Positions 1 to 8,195 of a DNA stretch of 64,000 bases are shown piece by piece; position 1 is the stretch's first letter, and every line of letters begins with the position of its first letter. The stretch covers positions 372,001 through 436,000 of the forward strand of contig NZ_BMSG01000001.1 in assembly GCF_014649035.1 (NCBI RefSeq), written 5' to 3'. The DNA comes from Streptomyces sindenensis (GTDB taxonomy: Bacteria; Actinomycetota; Actinomycetes; Streptomycetales; Streptomycetaceae). The notes under the pieces are model-generated. The model ran no database searches, was not told where the DNA came from, and saw only the letters and a program-made list of their open reading frames with translations. Made by a program: the position numbers and the translations under genes.

Positions 1-35
1 AGGGAGATCCGGCGAGTGGAAGCGGGGAGTGGAAC

Positions 36-1283
36 ATGCCGACAGCGGTTCTCGTCATGGGCTGTGGTCTGCGGTCAGGACATGGACGTGACCAGATACG
101 GCTCCTGCACGAGCAGGCGCGGCGCAGAGGGCTGGACCTGATCGGGGCGGAGAAACCCGCGAACCTGTCGTTCGCCGACGCGTCGAGGTTCTCCGCACTC
201 GTTCCGTGCGAGGTGGAGGACGCGGCCGCGGCGGCGGCCACGATGAAGTCGGTGGACGCGAAGTTCGCCGGGGTGCTGGCCTTCCGCGACCTGTGCGTGG
301 AACCTCTCGCGGAGGTGGCCCGGACGCTGGGGATACCGGCGATCAGCCCGGCGGCGGCCAGGACCACCCGGAACAAGGACCTCAGCCGGGACCGTCTGCG
401 GGAGGCCGGTCTGCCGCAGCCCGCCGCGGCCCTCGTCCGGGACGTGGCGGAAGCCCGGGAGTTCCTCGACGCCACACCCCCGGGGCCCTGGATCCTCAAG
501 CCCCGCGACGGGATGGGCAGCGCCCAGGTCGATCTGGTCCGCTCTGCGGCCGATCTGGAGCAGGCGTTCGACGGCCGCCCGCAGGGATCCCCGGCTCTCA
601 TCGAGGAGTTCGTTCCCGGCCCGGAGTTCTCCGCCGACGGAGTCGTGGTGGGCGGTGTTCCCGTCATCACCGCACTGGCCCAGAAGTCCATGGGTCCTTC
701 GTTCGTGGAGACCGGACACCGCATTCCCGCCGATCTCTCCGACGCGCAGACCGCCCTGGTGGACGCCCAGATGAAGGTGGCGCTGCCCGCCGTGGGCCTC
801 ACCCGGGGCCCCTTCCACGTCGAGTTCTGGACGAACGGCACCGGGGTCGTGCTGGGCGAGATCCACGCCAGGCCGGGCGGCGCGTTCATCCCGACGATGG
901 CCGAGTACGCGCGCCCGGGGCTGGAGATGTACGGGCTGTACCTCGACGACGTGCTGGGGCGGCCGGCGCAGGCCCTTCCGCCCACCACCCGCAGTGCGGG
1001 CATGCGCCACCTGATCGTCCGGCCTCCCGGGCGGCTCGCCTCGGTCTCCGGCTGGGACGAGGCGGTGTCGGTCGACCAGTGCGTCGCTTCGGGCCTGCTG
1101 GTGGGTCCCGGCGACCGGATCGGGCCCGTCACCTGGTCCGCCGACCGGCACGGCTTCGTCGTGGTCGAAGGGGCTTCGGGAGCCGAGGTGGACGCGGGCC
1201 TCGACCGGATCGAGAGCGGCATCGGCTTCGAGGTGACCGAGGAGGAGCCTCCCGGGCCGGTGAGTTCTCCGCCCGCGCCTTGA
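36..1283 (+). CDS. ATP-grasp domain carboxylate-amine ligase-like protein
   Basis: 415 aa. The middle of the protein has the ATP-grasp fold: an ATP-binding lysine in WILKPRDGMGS (about residues 151-161), an acidic patch at LIEEFVPGPEFS (about 188-199), and the Mg-binding stretch GEIHARPGGAF (about 271-281). The N-terminal third resembles the pre-ATP-grasp domain of L-amino-acid ligase and biotin-carboxylase-type enzymes, and the C-terminal 100 residues resemble the LAL C2 domain. The family joins a carboxylate to an amine or thiol through an acyl-phosphate. The substrate cannot be read from sequence. The ATG follows a GGGGAG-like ribosome site. It stands alone, followed by 135 bp and the STAND gene in the same direction. 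The Pro-rich tail is low complexity. The family call is firm, the reaction is not. Confidence 0.85.
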   Translation: MPTAVLVMGCGLRSGHGRDQIRLLHEQARRRGLDLIGAEKPANLSFADASRFSALVPCEVEDAAAAAATMKSVDAKFAGVLAFRDLCVEPLAEVARTLGIPAISPAAARTTRNKDLSRDRLREAGLPQPAAALVRDVAEAREFLDATPPGPWILKPRDGMGSAQVDLVRSAADLEQAFDGRPQGSPALIEEFVPGPEFSADGVVVGGVPVITALAQKSMGPSFVETGHRIPADLSDAQTALVDAQMKVALPAVGLTRGPFHVEFWTNGTGVVLGEIHARPGGAFIPTMAEYARPGLEMYGLYLDDVLGRPAQALPPTTRSAGMRHLIVRPPGRLASVSGWDEAVSVDQCVASGLLVGPGDRIGPVTWSADRHGFVVVEGASGAEVDAGLDRIESGIGFEVTEEEPPGPVSSPPAP

Positions 1284-1366
1284 CCCTCCCTTGCCCTGCG
1301 CCCCTCGCGCCGGAGCGCGCCACGCAGGACACTTGACCTCGACGTCGACATCCGGCGCTTGATACC

Positions 1367-1398
1367 CGTCGCTCCGGAACCCGGGATCCGGAGCGACG
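1367..1398. promoter_or_regulatory. 12-bp-arm perfect inverted repeat upstream of the STAND gene
   Basis: CGTCGCTCCGGA at 1367-1378 is matched by its exact complement TCCGGAGCGACG at 1387-1398 around an 8-base centre. It ends 20 bp before the ATG at 1419, just ahead of the GGAGGGGG ribosome site. It could be a dimeric repressor operator or an mRNA hairpin next to the ribosome site. Confidence 0.5.
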
Positions 1399-1418
1399 GC
1401 TCTCGGAGGGGGACACCT

Positions 1419-4400
1419 ATGCGGGACAGCCATCGGGCGGAAGCCGAGCGGCTGTTGGTGCGGGCCGTGGAGGAGGAGGCGCGGCGCAGCGGCGGGCGGA
1501 CCGATGCGGGTGCGCTGATGTCGCGGGCACGGGCCGCGCTCGACACCATGGCCGCCGGCGCGGACGAGGAGTACGCCGCGTACACGCGGGCGCTGGACTC
1601 GGCGGCGGCAGGCGACCGGCCGCTGGCGGAGCGCTTCAGCAGGGCGACGCTCACCACGCCCCTGCTGGTGACGGGAGTTGCCGCGGCCGCCGCGTTCGGC
1701 GCGGATCTGGCGCTGGGCGCGAACACCGGCCTGGCGTTCGGCGCGGGCGCGGCCGTCGCGGTGGCCGGGACGGCTACGACCGTGGCGAAGGTGACCGCGT
1801 CGCACTGGCCCGCCGCCCACCGCCGGGCCGCGGCGGCCGGACAGCCGGGCGGGGTCGAGCAGTTGCGGCTCCAGTGGCTGACCGCCCTGGAGGTGCGGGG
1901 CATCCGCCCGTATCTGGACCAGCAGCGGATGCTCAACCCCGCCAAGCGCACCCCGAAGAAGCAGACCACCCCGGTGGTCAAGCAGTTGCGCGGCGGCGAC
2001 CGCAGTGCGGCGGCCCGCACCCGGGTGGTGCTGGAGCAGTCGTTCGGCCATCTCCCGCAGGCGGACGGGCCGTTCAGCGGGCGGCGGACGGAGCTGGCGC
2101 AGATCGCCCGGTGGGTGCACGCGGCCCGCGCCTCTCCGCAGACCCGGCCGACCGTCGTCGTGCTGCACGGGGCCCCGGGTTCGGGGCGGACCGCGCTCGC
2201 GGTGCGGGCGGCCCACACGCTCAAGGACCAGTTCCGGGGCGCGTGCGTGGTCGATCTGCGCGGCCAGGTGGCCGGGGAGAGCCCGCTGCCGACCCGGGAC
2301 GCGCTGCTGCATCTGCTCAACCGGCTGGGCGCGCCGCGCGAGCAACTGCTGTTCCGGGAGGGCTCGTCGGCGGAGCAGCAGGTGCGGCGGCTCTCCGAGC
2401 TGTACCACCAGCACCTGACGGGGACGCCGGTCACCGTCGTGCTCGACGACGCGACGGACGCCGGTCAGGTGCGGACCCTGGTGCCGGAGCGCTCGGACAG
2501 TCTGGTGATCGTGACCGCACGGGAGCCGCTGGAGCTGCCGGAGGACCTGGCGGCCTGGGTGCACCAGCTGCCGGTCGGCGCGCTGGACGCGGCGGGCGCG
2601 GAGGAACTGCTGCGGGAGGTCGCCGAGGAGGAGGAGACCGGACCGTACGACTACCCGTCGACGGACGCGATCGTGGAGCTGTGCGGCGGGCTGCCGCTGG
2701 CACTGCGGGTGGCGGGTTCCGCGCTGGGGGCGCGGAGCCGCCATACGCTGGCGGAGGACCTGGGGGCGTACGGGCCGGTGGACCCGGTGGAGCGGGCGCT
2801 CTGGCTGCGCTACACCGACCAGGGCGACCAGGCCCGCCGACTGCTGCGGCGGCTCGCGCTGGCGGGCCGGGCGAGCCTCGGCGCGGCGGCGGCCGCCTCA
2901 CTGCTGGCCGCCGACGAGCAGGAGGCGGACCGGCTGCTCACCGTGCTGGCGCGGGCCGGGCTGCTCACCCGGGTACGGGGATCGCGCTACCGGCTGCACG
3001 ATCTGGTGCGGGCCTTCGCGCTGGCCCGGCTGCTGGACGAGGAGGAGCAGGCGGAGCGGACGGCGGCCCAGGAGCGGCTGCTGACGAACTACGCGGAGCT
3101 GGCCGACGCGGTGATCCGGATGGTCGACGGGAAGATGTCGACCCGCGCCGGGCAGTTCGGCTCGCACGGCTTCGGGTCGCTGGACTCGGCGCTGCGCTGG
3201 CTGGACGACGAGACGAGCTTCATCACGTCCGCGCTGCGGCACGCGGAGGGCGTCGACCAGGCCACGGTGCTGCATCTGCTGGGCGCGCTGTGCGACTACT
3301 GCCTGCTGCGCGGCGATCTGTACCGGCTGGGTGAGATCAGCGAGCTGACGCAGGCGGTGGACCAGGGGCTGCTGGAGCGCTCGGTGCAGTGGCGTACGGG
3401 CATCGCGGCCCGGCAGCTCGGTGAGCTGGACAAGGCCCGCACCACCCTGTCCTCCGTCGTCGGGCTCTACCACGAGGCGCAGAACGACGCGGGCGAGGCG
3501 CTGGCCCTGTGCTCGCTCGGCATCACGCTGCACCACCAGGGCAATCTGACCGAGGCGGCGGCCCGGCTGGAGGAGGCGCTGGCGCTCCAGTCGTCCGAGG
3601 CGCAGGCCGAGGACCGGGCCTGGTCGCTGCACGCGCTGGCGGCGGTGGAGCGCGACCGGGGCGATCTGCCGAGGGCGCTGGCGCTGCTGGCCGACGCGCT
3701 GCGGCTGCACCGGGAGGGCGAGTCGCTGCACGGCGAGGCGTGGACGCGGTTCCAGCTGGGCCAGGTGCGGCTGCGCACCGGCGAGGTGGCGGCGGCCGAG
3801 GAGGCGCTGAGCACCGCCCTGGAGCTGTACGGGCGCACCCGTGACGGGCGCGGTGAGGCGTGGGCGATCACCCAGCTGGCCCGGGCCCGGCTGCTGGACG
3901 GCGACCCGGCCGCCGCGCTGGAGCAGTTGCGCGAGGCCCTGGACCGGCACCGGGACAACGAGGACGCGCGCGGTGAGGCGTGGACGCTGTACTACCTGGG
4001 CCAGGCGCTGGAGGAGGACGGGGACACCGATCAGGCGGTGCGCGAGCTGGAGCGGGCCCGCACGATGTTCTCCCGGATGCGGGACGTGTACGGGCTGGCG
4101 TGCGCCCGCCACCACTCGGGCCGGGTGACCCGGGACCAGCGGGCCGCGCAGACGGGCAACCTCCGCAATTCGGGGTTCGCCCGGCAGCTGCTGATGGACG
4201 CGCGGGCCGATTTCCGGCGGATCAAGGTGCCGTACGGCGAGGCGTGGGCGTGCGTGGAGCTGGCGTTGATCGACGCGGGCAACGGGCGGGCCCCGCAGGC
4301 GCTGGAGCTGTGCGGCGAGGCGGCGGAGCTGTTCGATTCGTACGGGGACGCGCGGGGCGGCGACTGGGCCCGCTTCCTGCGCTGCACGCTGCTGCCGTAC

Positions 4401-4640
4401 GCCTCGCCCGGGGGCAGCGAGGTGGGCACGGTGGTCGCGCAGCAGGAGCTGGCCGAGCTGGTCGAGGCCCGGCATCCGGCGCGGGACGCCAAGCTGGAGC
4501 AGTCGGCGGCGGCGTTCGCGGTGGCGCTGGAGCGGGGCGTGGACCTGGAGGACGGCTGGCAGGCGTGGCGGCTGGGGCTGACCCCGACCCGCGGGGCCGG
4601 CCAGATCATGGGCGTGGCGGTGGAACCGGCGAGCCCGTGA
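1419..4640 (+). CDS. STAND (NB-ARC-like) ATPase with C-terminal TPR repeats
   Basis: 1073 aa from the ATG at 1419, chosen over the in-frame ATG at 1359 because GGAGGGGG sits 7 bp upstream. Order: helical N-terminus; an Ala/Gly-rich hydrophobic segment (about residues 80-125) that may be one or two membrane helices; an NTPase domain with P-loop GAPGSGRT (251-258) and Walker B VVLDDA (about 340-346); GxP-type motif GGLPLAL; a winged-helix-like stretch RYRLHDLVRAFAL; then TPR-like repeats (about 640-960) with recurring GEAW and AxxxLxxAL patterns. This is the AfsR/SARP-like STAND layout without the N-terminal DNA-binding domain, so a signal-activated oligomerising ATPase or scaffold is likely. 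The P-loop lysine is replaced by Arg257, which may weaken hydrolysis. The ligand is unknown. Confidence 0.85.
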   Translation: MRDSHRAEAERLLVRAVEEEARRSGGRTDAGALMSRARAALDTMAAGADEEYAAYTRALDSAAAGDRPLAERFSRATLTTPLLVTGVAAAAAFGADLALGANTGLAFGAGAAVAVAGTATTVAKVTASHWPAAHRRAAAAGQPGGVEQLRLQWLTALEVRGIRPYLDQQRMLNPAKRTPKKQTTPVVKQLRGGDRSAAARTRVVLEQSFGHLPQADGPFSGRRTELAQIARWVHAARASPQTRPTVVVLHGAPGSGRTALAVRAAHTLKDQFRGACVVDLRGQVAGESPLPTRDALLHLLNRLGAPREQLLFREGSSAEQQVRRLSELYHQHLTGTPVTVVLDDATDAGQVRTLVPERSDSLVIVTAREPLELPEDLAAWVHQLPVGALDAAGAEELLREVAEEEETGPYDYPSTDAIVELCGGLPLALRVAGSALGARSRHTLAEDLGAYGPVDPVERALWLRYTDQGDQARRLLRRLALAGRASLGAAAAASLLAADEQEADRLLTVLARAGLLTRVRGSRYRLHDLVRAFALARLLDEEEQAERTAAQERLLTNYAELADAVIRMVDGKMSTRAGQFGSHGFGSLDSALRWLDDETSFITSALRHAEGVDQATVLHLLGALCDYCLLRGDLYRLGEISELTQAVDQGLLERSVQWRTGIAARQLGELDKARTTLSSVVGLYHEAQNDAGEALALCSLGITLHHQGNLTEAAARLEEALALQSSEAQAEDRAWSLHALAAVERDRGDLPRALALLADALRLHREGESLHGEAWTRFQLGQVRLRTGEVAAAEEALSTALELYGRTRDGRGEAWAITQLARARLLDGDPAAALEQLREALDRHRDNEDARGEAWTLYYLGQALEEDGDTDQAVRELERARTMFSRMRDVYGLACARHHSGRVTRDQRAAQTGNLRNSGFARQLLMDARADFRRIKVPYGEAWACVELALIDAGNGRAPQALELCGEAAELFDSYGDARGGDWARFLRCTLLPYASPGGSEVGTVVAQQELAELVEARHPARDAKLEQSAAAFAVALERGVDLEDGWQAWRLGLTPTRGAGQIMGVAVEPASP

Positions 4641-4740
4641 GCGTACGGGTGTCGCCGCCCCGGCCGTGGTCCCGCGCGGCACCCGGCGGCGCGAGGACAA
4701 CGGGAACGAGGCGTCCGGCCACCTGGCCGGACGCCCTCCC

Positions 4741-4820
4741 CGTCTCCGTACGCGCGACATCGGCTCCGTACGCGCGACGTCGGCTCCGTACGCACGGAAT
4801 CGGCTCCGGACGCGCGAAGC
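4741..4820. repeat. Four exact-period 20-bp tandem repeats
   Basis: Four 20-bp units at 4741, 4761, 4781 and 4801 follow the pattern CGGCTCCGTACGCGCGACNT, with a few substitutions in the third and fourth units. They fill the 188-bp gap between the convergent STAND gene and the small membrane protein gene. Each unit contains the palindrome CGTACG or a near version. Confidence 0.85.
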
Positions 4821-4828
4821 TCGGCGCG

Positions 4829-5083
4829 CTACTTGCCGGGCGAGGCCGCCTTGCCCTTGTCCCCGGCGGGCCCGGCCGGCACCGCGTCCGGGTCGGGGGC
4901 CTCCTCGAAGTTCACCCGGCCCATGTGGCGGTTCATCGACTTCATCAGGGCCCACACGCCGACGGCGAGCGCGGCGAAGACGAGGAAGCCGAGGACGCCG
5001 GGGGTGACCTTGTTCTTGTCGAGCTCTTCGGCGGCGAGCGGGACGAGGTGCGTCAGTGCCTGGGTCGCGTACATATCAGGCAT
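4829..5083 (-). CDS. Small single-pass membrane protein, downstream of mca
   Basis: 84 aa. One membrane helix lies at about residues 29-48 (GVLGFLVFAALAVGVWALMK), preceded by a short acidic segment (AAEELDKNK) and followed by a basic, then Pro/Gly-rich tail. The start overlaps the 3' end of mca by 8 bp, so the two are probably translated together. The pairing with mca is, as I recall, conserved in Streptomyces, but no function is known. The charge pattern suggests the C-terminus is cytoplasmic. Confidence 0.8.
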   Translation of the reverse strand: MPDMYATQALTHLVPLAAEELDKNKVTPGVLGFLVFAALAVGVWALMKSMNRHMGRVNFEEAPDPDAVPAGPAGDKGKAASPGK

Positions 5084-5957
5084 TGTCGCGGATGCCCGCG
5101 AAGAGGTCGCTCTCGGGGAGGGAGGTATCGACCAGAGACTTCGCCAGCTCGTACTCCTCGGTCGGCCAGACCTCGCGCTGGACGTCCATCGGGACGCGGA
5201 ACCAGCCGCCCTCGGGGTCGATCTGCGTGGCGTGCGCGATCAGCGCCTTGTCGCGGATCTCGAAGAACTCGTCGCAGGGGATGTGCGTGGTCAGGGTGCG
5301 TTCGACGCGCTCGAACTCCTCCCAGCGCTTCAGCCAGTCCCCGTACGGCGACTCCATGCCACGGGCGAGGAGCGCCTCGTGCAGCGCGACGGTGCGCGGC
5401 CGGTTGAAGCCCTGGTTGTAGTAGAGCTTCCGCGGCGTCCAGACCGGGCCGAACTCGTCCTCGGGGAAGCGCTCCGCGTCGGCGGCACCGTCGAACGCGA
5501 TCATCGAGATCGTGTGCGTCATGATGTGGTCGGGGTGCGGGTAGCCGCCGTTCTCGTCGTACGTGGTGATGACCTGCGGCCGGAACGCGCGGATCTTCGC
5601 CACCAGGCGCCCCGCGGCGGCCTCCGGGTCCTCCAGGGCGAAGCAGCCCTCGGGCAGCGGCGGCAGCGGGTCGCCCTCGGGCAACCCCGAGTCGACGAAG
5701 CCGAGCCACTCCTGCTGGACGCCCAGGATCTCCCGGGCCTCGTCCATCTCCTTCTTGCGGACCTCGTGAATGTTCTTCTCGATGTACGCGTCGCCCTGGA
5801 GCTTCGGGTTGAGGATGGAGCCGCGCTCGCCCCCCGTGCAGGTCACGACCAGCACGTCCACCCCCTCGGACACGTACTTGGCCATGGTGGCCGCGCCCTT
5901 GCTCGACTCGTCGTCGGGGTGGGCGTGAACGGCCATCAGTCGCAGCTGCTCAGTCAA
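5076..5957 (-). CDS. mca: Mycothiol S-conjugate amidase Mca
   Basis: 293 aa from a TTG at 5957 that has GAGG 8 bp upstream; an in-frame ATG at 5975 would add six residues but has a poor ribosome site. It belongs to the PIG-L/LmbE zinc hydrolases. The zinc motif AHPDDE is near the N-terminus and the second metal and active-site region is YPHPDH. Mca cuts the amide bond of mycothiol conjugates of electrophiles or antibiotics, giving a mercapturic acid that is exported and glucosaminyl-inositol that is recycled. Mycothiol is restricted to actinomycetes, which supports the assignment of organism. Mca is distinguished from MshB by the extended C-terminal half with PEGGWFRVP and PTEEYELAKS. Confidence 0.95.
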   Translation of the reverse strand: MTEQLRLMAVHAHPDDESSKGAATMAKYVSEGVDVLVVTCTGGERGSILNPKLQGDAYIEKNIHEVRKKEMDEAREILGVQQEWLGFVDSGLPEGDPLPPLPEGCFALEDPEAAAGRLVAKIRAFRPQVITTYDENGGYPHPDHIMTHTISMIAFDGAADAERFPEDEFGPVWTPRKLYYNQGFNRPRTVALHEALLARGMESPYGDWLKRWEEFERVERTLTTHIPCDEFFEIRDKALIAHATQIDPEGGWFRVPMDVQREVWPTEEYELAKSLVDTSLPESDLFAGIRDNA

Positions 5958-5976
5958 AGCTCGATCCTCAGTCATT

Positions 5977-6009
5977 GGTCGCTCTGGTCGATCATCGGTC
6001 GCTCTGGTC
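5977..6009. promoter_or_regulatory. 13-bp direct repeat, 20-bp spacing, between mca and the DUF4307 gene
   Basis: GGTCGCTCTGGTC occurs at 5977-5989 and again at 5997-6009, exactly 20 bp apart, or about two helix turns. It is in the divergent promoter region directly upstream of mca. It could be a tandem operator or simply a short duplication. Confidence 0.4.
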
Positions 6010-6055
6010 CGTCCGGTCGGTGTGGGGCGCGATCGGGTGACGGGGGTGCGGCTTC

Positions 6056-6061
6056 TATAGT
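6056..6061 (+). promoter_or_regulatory. Candidate -10 box (TATAGT) for the DUF4307 gene
   Basis: TATAGT lies 53 bp upstream of the ATG at 6115 and matches the actinomycete -10 pattern (TANNNT). There is no convincing -35 hexamer at 16-19 bp. Confidence 0.3.
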
Positions 6062-6114
6062 GACTGAACGAGGGGCGGGAAAATTCCTCGATGCCCGGCC
6101 CGGAGGGAACGATC

Positions 6115-6531
6115 ATGACGACGGTTCGCGAGGCTGCGCCCGAGGGGCGGTACGGCCGGACCGAGGACCAGCGTGCGGACCGCAGGCTGAAGATCGTCGG
6201 ATCGGTCCTGGGCGTCGCGCTGCTCGGCGTGATCGGGTGGATCGGCTACGACTACGTGGGCAACCAGGGCATCAGCGGCGAGATGATCAAGTTCAAGGTC
6301 GTCTCCGACACCCGGGCCGACGTCCACCTGGAGGTCCGCAAGGACCGCGAGGGGCACGGCTACTGCGTGGTGCGGGCGCTCAGCGAGGACGGCTCCGAGG
6401 TGGGCCGCAAGGAGGTCCGGTTCGACCGGCCCGTGGACCGGATCGACGAGGTCGTCACCGTGGTGACCCGGTCCCGGGCGACCGCGGTCGAGCCGATGGG
6501 CTGCACGGCCGACGACGGCCCGCGCGGCTGA
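6115..6531 (+). CDS. DUF4307 family membrane protein
   Basis: 138 aa from the ATG at 6115, with GGAGGG 7 bp upstream; an in-frame ATG at 6091 is less well placed. A membrane helix at about residues 27-49 (KIVGSVLGVALLGVIGWIGY) is followed by an extracytoplasmic beta-rich domain ending in PMGCTA. DUF4307 proteins are actinobacterial, membrane-anchored and of unknown role. The position between mca and greA is, to my knowledge, usual in Streptomyces. Two cysteines (in GYCVV and MGCTA) could form a disulfide outside the cell. Confidence 0.85.
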   Translation: MTTVREAAPEGRYGRTEDQRADRRLKIVGSVLGVALLGVIGWIGYDYVGNQGISGEMIKFKVVSDTRADVHLEVRKDREGHGYCVVRALSEDGSEVGRKEVRFDRPVDRIDEVVTVVTRSRATAVEPMGCTADDGPRG

Positions 6532-6739
6532 CCCGGACGCACCGGCTCCGGACGCACCGCCCCTGACCTGCGGTGATGCGGGGAGCGGCGGCCGGTCCGC
6601 GCGTGTGACGGTTTACCTTCTCCCCCTTTTCCTGGGGAATTGTTAGGCTCGTGGTTTCGCCCACCCGCAGAGGCACATGCTTCTGGGTAGGGCGATGCTT
6701 TGTATTCCCAGCACTTCCCAGTACCGACGAGGAGCACCT

Positions 6740-7237
6740 GTGACTCAGACCAGCGAAAACGTCACCTGGCTCACGCAGGAGGCGTACAACCAGCTCAAGG
6801 CCGAGCTGGAGTACCTGTCTGGTCCCGCGCGCACGGAGATCGCCGTCAAGATCGCGGCGGCCCGTGAGGAGGGTGACCTCCGGGAGAACGGCGGGTACCA
6901 CGCGGCCAAGGAGGAGCAGGGCAAGATGGAGCTGCGGGTCCGCCAGCTGACCCAGCTCCTGGAGCACGCGAAGGTCGGCGAGGCGCCGGCCGACGACGGC
7001 GTGGTCGAGCCCGGCATGGTCGTCACGATCGCCTTCGACGGCGACGAGGACGACACGCTGACCTTCCTGCTCGCCTCCCGTGAGTACGCCAGCACGGAGA
7101 TCGAGACGTACTCCCCGCAGTCCCCGCTCGGCCTCGGTGTGAACGGCAAGCGGACCGGCGACGACGCGGACTACGAGCTGCCGAACGGCAGGACCGCCTC
7201 GGTGAAGATCCTGGCGGCGAAGCCCTACACCGGCTGA
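6740..7237 (+). CDS. greA: Transcription elongation factor GreA
   Basis: 165 aa from a GTG at 6740 with GAGGAG 4 bp upstream; the upstream in-frame ATG at 6677 is in poorly coding sequence. N-terminal coiled coil (WLTQEAYNQLKAELEYL through REEGDLRENGGYHAAKEEQ, where the acidic tip is DLRENGGY) and a C-terminal FKBP-like domain starting near residue 85. GreA enters the RNA polymerase secondary channel and stimulates cleavage of backtracked RNA. The actinobacterial type has an insertion before the final SPQSPLG motif. It is monocistronic and ends at a strong terminator. Confidence 0.95.
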   Translation: MTQTSENVTWLTQEAYNQLKAELEYLSGPARTEIAVKIAAAREEGDLRENGGYHAAKEEQGKMELRVRQLTQLLEHAKVGEAPADDGVVEPGMVVTIAFDGDEDDTLTFLLASREYASTEIETYSPQSPLGLGVNGKRTGDDADYELPNGRTASVKILAAKPYTG

Positions 7238-7264
7238 CGTCCGGCCCGCCACGACGCATACGAC

Positions 7265-7311
7265 GACGCGGGAGCCCCGGCCTTCTCGATGAAGGCCGGG
7301 GCTCCCGCGTC
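7265..7311. terminator. Bidirectional hairpin terminator after greA
   Basis: A perfect 21-bp stem (arms 7265-7285 and 7291-7311) with a 5-base loop TCGAT lies between the convergent greA and ABC permease genes. It has no T-run, as is usual in Streptomyces. Confidence 0.9.
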
Positions 7312-7331
7312 ATGGGCCGGTCCCCGGTGAC

Positions 7332-8195
7332 TCAGGACGCGGCCGAGCGGTACTTGCGGACCGCGAGGGTCCGGAAGACCACGATGATCAGCACCGACCA
7401 GATGACCGAGGCGATGATCGGGTGCTCCATCGGCCAGGCCCCGGTCACGGACTCCGGCACGCCCGGCATCGTGTTGCCGAACAGCTCGCGGGCCCCCGCC
7501 ACCGTGGCGCTGAACGGATTCCACTCGGCGACGTGCTGGAGGAACGTCGGCATGCCGGTGACCGGCACGAAGGCGTTCGAGATGAACGTCAGCGGGAACA
7601 GCCAGATCAGCCCGCCGGAGGTCGCCGCCTCCGGGGTGCGGACGGACAGGCCGATCAGCGCGCCGATCCAGGAGAACGCGTAGCCGAGCAGGAGCAGCAG
7701 CAGGAAGCCGCAGATCACCTTGCCGATGTTCTCGTGGGTGCGCCAGCCCACCAGCAGGGCGACCCCCGCGAGGACGACGAGGGTGAGGGTGGTCTGGACG
7801 AGGTCGGCGAGCGTCCGCCCGGTGAGGACCGCGCCCCGGGCCATGGGCAGCGACCGGAAGCGGTCGATGAGCCCCTTGTGCATGTCGTCGGCGATGCCCG
7901 CGCCGGCGCCCGCGGTGGCGAAGGTGACGGTCTGGGCGAAGATGCCCGCCATCAGGAACTCCTTGTACAGCTGCGGGTCGGTGGAGCCGCCGATGCTGAT
8001 GGAGCCGCCGAACACGTAGGTGAACAGCACCACGAACATGATCGGCTGGATCAGCCCGAAGATCACCATCTCGGGGATCCGGGTCATCCGGATCAGGTTC
8101 CGCCTGGCGACGACGAGGGAGTCCTTCACGGACTGCGTGACGCCCCCGGAGGGGCGCGGGACCAGCGTGGGGGCGTCCTTGGCGATCGCGCTCAC
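7332..8195 (-). CDS. ABC-2 type exporter permease, DrrB-like
   Basis: 287 aa with about six membrane helices, for example VIFGLIQPIMFVVLFTYVFG, the loop with GIADDMHKGLIDRFRSLPMARGAVLTGR, and LICGFLLLLLLGYAF-like segments. The conserved ABC-2 cytoplasmic loop DRFRSLPMAR is clear. With the ATPase encoded just upstream (ATGA overlap at 8192-8195) it forms an exporter of the daunorubicin-resistance (DrrAB) class. The substrate is unknown; such pairs export antibiotics or lipids. Confidence 0.9.
   Translation of the reverse strand: MSAIAKDAPTLVPRPSGGVTQSVKDSLVVARRNLIRMTRIPEMVIFGLIQPIMFVVLFTYVFGGSISIGGSTDPQLYKEFLMAGIFAQTVTFATAGAGAGIADDMHKGLIDRFRSLPMARGAVLTGRTLADLVQTTLTLVVLAGVALLVGWRTHENIGKVICGFLLLLLLGYAFSWIGALIGLSVRTPEAATSGGLIWLFPLTFISNAFVPVTGMPTFLQHVAEWNPFSATVAGARELFGNTMPGVPESVTGAWPMEHPIIASVIWSVLIIVVFRTLAVRKYRSAAS

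Noticed and set aside
75..2744. 889-codon minus-strand frame across the ATP-grasp and STAND genes
   Set aside because: Antisense artefact of G/C third-position bias; Arg/Pro/Gly-rich with no recognisable motif.
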